Assembly (NCBI GenBank): GCA_963756525.1
Contig: CAVWNR010000009.1
Coordinates: forward strand, 930,001-994,000
Length of the DNA: 64,000 nucleotides
Origin: CAVWNR01 sp963756525
Lineage (GTDB): Bacteria; Actinomycetota; Actinomycetes; Mycobacteriales; Jatrophihabitantaceae
Direction of reading: 5' to 3'
Shown: in pieces, positions 60,105-64,000 of the stretch
How positions within the stretch are numbered: the stretch's first letter is position 1
Layout of the letters: the number at the start of each line of letters is the position of its first letter
Translations under genes and position numbers: made by a program
The notes under the pieces: generated by a model
The model's input: the letters and a program-made list of their open reading frames with translations, nothing else
What the model was told of the DNA's origin: nothing
Database searches by the model: none

Positions 60105-60737
60105 ATGCCCCGAATCGCCGGCCCCCGCCACGCGGCGGAACCGACGTCTGTGGAGCAGCGGGCGCGCCACCTGCGCATCCTGCAGGCCGCCGAACAGCTC
60201 GGTGCCGAGACCGATCTCGACCATGTCCAAATGCATGAGGTGGCGAGGCGCGCGAGGGTCGCGATCGGCACGCTGTACCGCTACTTTCCGTCGAAGACTC
60301 ACCTGTTCGTCGGGGTGATGGTCTACCTGATCGAGCAGACGGGCCGTAATCTGCGAAGCCGGCCGAAGCGTCACGGCACTCCGGCGGATCGGGTTTATGA
60401 CGTCCTGGTGCGGGCGAATCGGGCGCTGCTCAGCCGGCCGCACCTAGCGACGTCGATGATGAACTCCGTTAACACGGCCAACGCTGCGAGGGTCACGGAT
60501 GTCGCGCGTGTCGAAAGCGCCACGCGGGAGGTGGTGCTCTTCGCAGCCGGGATCGAGCAGCCGACGGAGTATGACCTCAGGATCGTGCGCGTGCTCTTGC
60601 AGGCATGGGGCGGCATCCTGCTGTCGGCGCTGAACGGCCGGCTGTCGTTCGAGGATGCCGAGGGTGACCTTCGCCTGGCCTGTCAGTTGATGATGGCGGG
60701 TGCGTCCGAAAGCTCAGCGCGCCTGGCCGCGGTCTGA
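60105..60737 (+). CDS. TetR-family regulator, KstR-like
   Basis: A 210-residue regulator. The DNA-binding domain carries VQMHEVARRARVAIGTLYRY and FPSKTHLF, nearly the same as in KstR of mycobacteria as I remember it. The ligand domain also follows KstR (NVLVRANRALLSRP-like segment, MMNSVNTANAARVTDV, GIEQPTEYDL). KstR responds to 3-oxo-4-cholestenoyl-CoA-type esters. It may be KstR itself or a paralogue; the perfect KstR box TnnAACnnGTTnnA was not found in its own promoter. ATG 60105 has GAGGAAG upstream. Its end overlaps the convergent SnoaL-like gene by 24 bases. Confidence 0.85.
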   Translation: MPRIAGPRHAAEPTSVEQRARHLRILQAAEQLGAETDLDHVQMHEVARRARVAIGTLYRYFPSKTHLFVGVMVYLIEQTGRNLRSRPKRHGTPADRVYDVLVRANRALLSRPHLATSMMNSVNTANAARVTDVARVESATREVVLFAAGIEQPTEYDLRIVRVLLQAWGGILLSALNGRLSFEDAEGDLRLACQLMMAGASESSARLAAV

Positions 60738-61235
60738 CGGTTCCGCTGCCGACAGGGCGAGGAGACTGCGAGCGGCCGCGTCGCCGTTGAGCAATCGGTT
60801 CGTCCGGCGGGCGATGCGCCAACCGGCGGCAGTGCGCGTCAGCTCCCAACGATTCGCGGACACCCGGCTGACCTGGAAGGTGCCCGTCTCCACCACGTAG
60901 TGATGCATCAGCGAATAGCAGGTGGCCACCGCGGTGTCCCCGTCGATCGCCACGTGCGGAGCGGTCACGATGTGCGCGCAGCCGCGGCGCAGGTGGGTGT
61001 GGTGACCCTTGCTTCGGACCATCGCCGCCACCGCCTCGCGTCCCTGCAGGGCCGGCGCATCGGCCTGGAATTCATAGCTCCCGTCGCACGCCCAGAGTGC
61101 GGCAGCGGATTCCGCAGAACCACTGTCGACCGACGGTCCATACGCTAGAACAATTTGGGTGACCGCGATGCGGTCTTCCAGTGCACCGATCCGCTGCTCC
61201 AGCGCCGCGATCCGGGCCTCGGTCGGATCGGTCAT
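60714..61235 (-). CDS. SnoaL-like (NTF2-fold) protein
   Basis: A 173-residue protein with an N-terminal heptad helix (ARIAALEQRIGALEDRIAVT) and an NTF2-like cone fold: QIVLAYGPSVDSG, GSYEFQADAPALQGREAVAA, THLRRGCAHIVTAP, TAVATCYSLMHHY and a tail TAAGWRIARRTNRLLNG. Members include ketosteroid isomerase-like and dehydratase enzymes, so a role on a steroid intermediate is reasonable but not shown. It is coupled by ATGA to the luciferase-like gene upstream. Confidence 0.85.
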   Translation of the reverse strand: MTDPTEARIAALEQRIGALEDRIAVTQIVLAYGPSVDSGSAESAAALWACDGSYEFQADAPALQGREAVAAMVRSKGHHTHLRRGCAHIVTAPHVAIDGDTAVATCYSLMHHYVVETGTFQVSRVSANRWELTRTAAGWRIARRTNRLLNGDAAARSLLALSAAEPSDRGQAR

Positions 61236-62086
61236 CTAGCCTCCTGAAGGTCGGCGAGCGCCGCCAGCTGCTCGCAGTAGTGATTCGCAGAATCGGCCGC
61301 CAATGCGACGTTGACGATCGTCGCGCCGGCCGCGGCGGTGCGATCGAGCGCACGGCGAGCGGTCTCTGGCGCTGCGATCGGGTCCAACGGGCGCCCCGGC
61401 CCGAGCACGACCTCGAATCCGTCGGGGACGTCGGCGCCGGACACCATCGCCGCGAGCTCCGCCGTGGACAGGCCGAACGGCACCCATCCCTCGGCGTGGG
61501 CGACGGCGCGGCGCAGCGAGCGCCGCGTGCGACCACCCACCCACAGCGGCAGCCGTGACTGCCGGGCATGGGGCTCGACCACGACGTCGGCGAAGCGGAA
61601 GTAGGTGCCGTCGAACCGGGGCTCCCGGCTGCCGAGCGCCGAGCGCAGCGCGAGCAGCGCTTCCTCCGCACGGGCGCCGCGGTCGGCAAACGAGGCGCCG
61701 AGCAGGTCGAACTCCTCCTGCAGGGTTCCCACACCGACGCCGAGAACGACCCGACCGCCGCTGAGCACGTCGAGCGTGCCGTATCGCTTCGCGATCTCCA
61801 GCGGATGGTGATAGCCGAGCACCAGGACCTGGGTGACGAGCCGTATCCGCGACGTCACCGCGGCCAGGTAGCTCAAGGTCGCCAACGGATCCCAGTAGGT
61901 GGCGCCGCGCTCGACGGCGATCGCGACAGGCACCGCCACGTGCTCGCTGCACGTCAAGTGCTCATAGCCCAGCTGGTCGGCGGCGATCGCGATCCGGCGC
62001 AGGTCGCCGACTGTCGCGGTCCCTTCCCAGGCCGACGCCGTGGCCGGGTGCTGGACGACGACCGGGCTGAGGATGCCGATTCGCAA
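61232..62086 (-). CDS. Luciferase-like (probable F420-dependent) oxidoreductase
   Basis: A 284-residue LLM-class enzyme. Family blocks: LRIGILSPVVVQHP, LTCSEHVAVPV, YWDPLATLSYLAAVTSRIRL, KRYGTLDVLSGGRVVLGVGV, EEFDLLGASFADRG and LPLWVGGRTRRSLRRA. The TTG at 62086 is the start because it follows AGGAAGGGA at correct spacing and family similarity begins there. Relatives in mycobacterial cholesterol clusters are thought to use coenzyme F420. The reaction is unknown. Confidence 0.86.
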   Translation of the reverse strand: MRIGILSPVVVQHPATASAWEGTATVGDLRRIAIAADQLGYEHLTCSEHVAVPVAIAVERGATYWDPLATLSYLAAVTSRIRLVTQVLVLGYHHPLEIAKRYGTLDVLSGGRVVLGVGVGTLQEEFDLLGASFADRGARAEEALLALRSALGSREPRFDGTYFRFADVVVEPHARQSRLPLWVGGRTRRSLRRAVAHAEGWVPFGLSTAELAAMVSGADVPDGFEVVLGPGRPLDPIAAPETARRALDRTAAAGATIVNVALAADSANHYCEQLAALADLQEAR

Positions 62087-62254
62087 GCGGTCCCTTCCTG
62101 CGGACGACGCGGCCCAATGTATCTGCCCTCTGTAACAGGGCGTGCGGTGACCGCCCCAGCTGGTCTCGATGAGCGGGAACGGCCGGACGCGGCTGCCACG
62201 GCGGCTCGGCAGGGTACTTGGCCATAGCGCCCTAGCCAGAAAGGCAGCCCCGCG

Positions 62255-63070
62255 ATGAGCAGTTATCAGCCGGTCGACAGCTCCGTCTACGGACCGTGGG
62301 CGGTGATCGCCGGGGGTTCCGAAGGGGTAGGAGCGTCGTTCGCCGAGCACCTCGCCGCTTCGGGCATCAACCTCGTGCTTATCGCGCGCCGTCCTGGGCC
62401 GCTCGAGGTGACCGCGGCACGCGCTCGAGCGCACGGCGTCGAAGTGCGAGCCGTCGCCGCCGATTTGCTGGATCGCAGCACCGTCGCCGAGATCATGCGT
62501 GTCGCGGAGAGTGTCGAGGTGGGCCTGCTCATCGTCAACGCGGGGGCCAACACGTATGGCGCGGAGTTCGTCGAAGGCGACCTGGCCGCCTTCCGACGGG
62601 TTATCGATCTCAACATCACCGCGCAGTTGGAGCTCGCCCATCACTTCGGTGGTCGGCTGAAGCGCCGCGGGCGTGGCGGAATCGTCCTGCTCGGCTCACT
62701 GGCCGGGTACGTCGGCCAGCCGCAGATCAGCGTCTACTCGGCGGTCAAGGCATTCGACCGGATCTTTGCCGAAGGACTGTGGGCGGAGCTCGAGCCGCAC
62801 GGCGTGCACGTGCTGGAACTGATCTTGGGCGTTACCCGCACTCCGGCGATGGAGACTGCCGGCCTGCGCCTGGACCTGCCCGGCCTCAACGTCGCCGAAC
62901 CGGACGACGTCGCGGCCGAAGGGCTGGCGCACCTGACCGACGGGCCGGTCTGGATCGCCGGAGGCAATTTTCCCACCGCAAAGGCACACAGTGGCTTCCC
63001 CCGCGGGGATATCGTTCGCCGGCACGCGCGGCTCACTTCACGGCTCGTCCCGTCGGACAGCCCTTCCTGA
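62255..63070 (+). CDS. SDR-family oxidoreductase
   Basis: A 271-residue SDR. The cofactor motif is IAGGSEGVGASFAEHL, followed by IVNAGANTYG, Ser in LLGSLAGYVGQ and the YSAVKAF active-site pair. ATG at 62255 has AAAGGCAG upstream. It is divergent from the luciferase-like gene across 168 bases. Related SDRs are common in steroid and fatty-acid clusters; substrate unknown. Confidence 0.87.
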   Translation: MSSYQPVDSSVYGPWAVIAGGSEGVGASFAEHLAASGINLVLIARRPGPLEVTAARARAHGVEVRAVAADLLDRSTVAEIMRVAESVEVGLLIVNAGANTYGAEFVEGDLAAFRRVIDLNITAQLELAHHFGGRLKRRGRGGIVLLGSLAGYVGQPQISVYSAVKAFDRIFAEGLWAELEPHGVHVLELILGVTRTPAMETAGLRLDLPGLNVAEPDDVAAEGLAHLTDGPVWIAGGNFPTAKAHSGFPRGDIVRRHARLTSRLVPSDSPS

Positions 63071-63109
63071 CGGCGCTAGTCCGTCGTAGCGGGCATGGTC
63101 ACACCGGGC

Positions 63110-63138
63110 TTGACGTAGTCAGAACTGAAATACATACT
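63110..63138 (+). promoter_or_regulatory. Probable sigma-70-type promoter of the IclR gene
   Basis: TTGACG (63110-63115) and CATACT (63133-63138) are 17 bases apart, a good -35/-10 arrangement in an unusually AT-rich patch. The IclR start is 46 bases further on. The overlapping ACTAGT palindrome (63136-63141) may be an operator. Confidence 0.5.
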
Positions 63139-63183
63139 AGTTTTGTCTAGCCCCGCGGTCAGCCGTCTGAGGAGCGCCGAGTC

Positions 63184-64000
63184 ATGACCCATGCCACGCC
63201 GTCCGGACCGGGCCGAGCTGTTCCCCCGTCGATGGTCGAGCGGATAACGCTGATCATGAATGCGTTCGACTGCCGCGGCACAAGGCTCACCCTGGAGCAG
63301 GTGACGGTGCGCACCGGGTTGCCCCGCTCGACCGCCCATCGGATCCTCGACCAGCTCGTGCACGAGGCATGGGTGCGGCACACGCACGCCGGCTACTGCC
63401 TCGGCCCGCGAGCGCTGACATTCGGTGGTCAGGACGGCACACACGGCGAGATTCGGGCGGCGGCTGCGAGTGCGATCCAAGACCTGCACCTGCACACCGG
63501 CCTCGTGGTTCACCTCGGCGTGCTCGAGGACGCCGACGTCTTGTACCTGGACAAGCTCGGCGGAGCATTCGCGACGACGCTGCCCTCTCGGGTGGGCGGA
63601 CGTGTGCCGGCGCACATGACCGCAGTCGGTAAGGCCATGCTGGCGTGGCTGCCACCGGAACGGGTAGACGAGCTGTTCACCGGCAAGCTCGTCCGCCGAA
63701 CCGAGCGCTCGATCGCCGACCTGGCGGTGTTGCACCAGGAGTGCGCCCGGATACGTACCCGCAACGGGCTGGCGTTCGACAACGGAGAGGCGGTTCCGGG
63801 CGTCGTCTGCGTCGCGGCAGCGATCCGCGGACAGCGTGGTCTGGCAGCTGCGCTGTCGCTGTGCGGCGAAGCCCAAGCCACTCCGCTCGAGCGGGTCGCG
63901 CCGCTCATCCTCGACGCCGCGCGGGAGGTGTCGCGACGGCTGTTCCCCGAACTGGCCCGGCCGCAACGCGTCCGCACCGTAACCGGTCGGCCGTCCAACG
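63184..64000 (+). CDS. IclR-family transcriptional regulator (C-terminus cut by window edge)
   Basis: An open frame from ATG 63184 (GAGGAG ribosome site) to the window end, 272 codons without a stop. The N-terminal helix-turn-helix is in LTLEQVTVRTGLPRSTAHRI, followed by LVHEAWVRHTHAGYCLGPRA. The C-terminal effector domain has LEDADVLYLDKLGG, PSRVGGRVPAHMTAVGKAML, GLAFDNGEAVPGVVCVAAAI and the closing helices. It is nearly complete. Probably controls neighbouring catabolic genes to its left or right; the effector is unknown. Confidence 0.9.
   Translation, partial: MTHATPSGPGRAVPPSMVERITLIMNAFDCRGTRLTLEQVTVRTGLPRSTAHRILDQLVHEAWVRHTHAGYCLGPRALTFGGQDGTHGEIRAAAASAIQDLHLHTGLVVHLGVLEDADVLYLDKLGGAFATTLPSRVGGRVPAHMTAVGKAMLAWLPPERVDELFTGKLVRRTERSIADLAVLHQECARIRTRNGLAFDNGEAVPGVVCVAAAIRGQRGLAAALSLCGEAQATPLERVAPLILDAAREVSRRLFPELARPQRVRTVTGRPSN

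Noticed and set aside
62087..62644. Extension of the luciferase-like gene upstream of 62086.
   Set aside because: It overlaps the divergent SDR gene and lacks family similarity; TTG 62086 has a proper ribosome site.
63076..63966. A 296-codon minus-strand frame at the right end.
   Set aside because: It is antisense to the IclR gene, whose helix-turn-helix and effector-domain motifs are clear on the plus strand.

Overview
The window is GC-rich DNA from an actinobacterium. Evidence for this is the strong G/C third-position bias, the many GTG and a few TTG starts, ATGA-type stop/start overlaps throughout the operons, and the content: a MobF relaxase with a KorSA/Pif-like GntR-Nudix pair, a KstR/KstR2-type steroid catabolic cluster, and an F420-type luciferase-like oxidoreductase. 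I cannot name a genus. No tRNA, rRNA or CRISPR array was seen.

Region A (1-10.1 kb) is part of a conjugative element (integrative element or plasmid). It carries a cell-wall hydrolase (lysozyme-like plus NlpC/P60), a HutC-type GntR repressor divergent from a Nudix protein with matching operators, a run of small genes that includes a catalytically dead DnaQ-like exonuclease, a T-free tandem repeat, and a MobF relaxase-helicase. No integrase, coupling ATPase or replication gene is visible, so the element continues to the left.

Region B (10.2-24.2 kb) is a complete sialic acid operon. It lies beside an IS256 remnant that abuts a decayed second copy of part of the sialidase gene. The cluster encodes a secreted sialidase, esterase, NanE, NanK, NanA, a GntR/FadR regulator, an Opp-type ABC transporter with a fused permease-ATPase, and a divergent YjhC/NanOx-type oxidoreductase. 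The last gene suggests use of 2,7-anhydro-Neu5Ac.

Region C (24.3-39.5 kb) begins with a tyrosine recombinase relic and an IS21-family element with perfect 5-bp target duplication but a frameshifted istB. A second sugar operon follows: DeoR regulator, sugar-binding lipoprotein, two permeases, BtpA/SgcQ protein, FGGY kinase, M29-type aminopeptidase-like protein, a HUMPS-like barrel that lacks its catalytic motif, and a zinc dehydrogenase. The gene mix resembles the poorly understood E. coli sgc locus but with an ABC transporter, and it is the best candidate here for an undescribed pathway. It is followed by an IS1380-family element, also with target duplication and a frameshifted transposase.

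Region D (39.6-64.0 kb) is steroid ring catabolism. fadD3- and fadA6-like genes diverge. A long leftward operon runs ipdA-ipdB-ipdC-ipdF-echA20-fadE31-like-fadE-crotonase-SDR-fadE30-like-fadE, with a perfect KstR2-type box upstream of ipdA. hsaE-hsaG-hsaF follow, then a coiled-coil protein and an alpha/beta hydrolase with a phasin-like tail. The hsa genes diverge from a KstR-like TetR regulator. A SnoaL-like protein, a luciferase-like oxidoreductase, an SDR and an IclR regulator cut by the window edge complete the region. Together these genes would take the CD-ring intermediate HIP and the ring A/B side product 2-hydroxypentadienoate to central metabolites.
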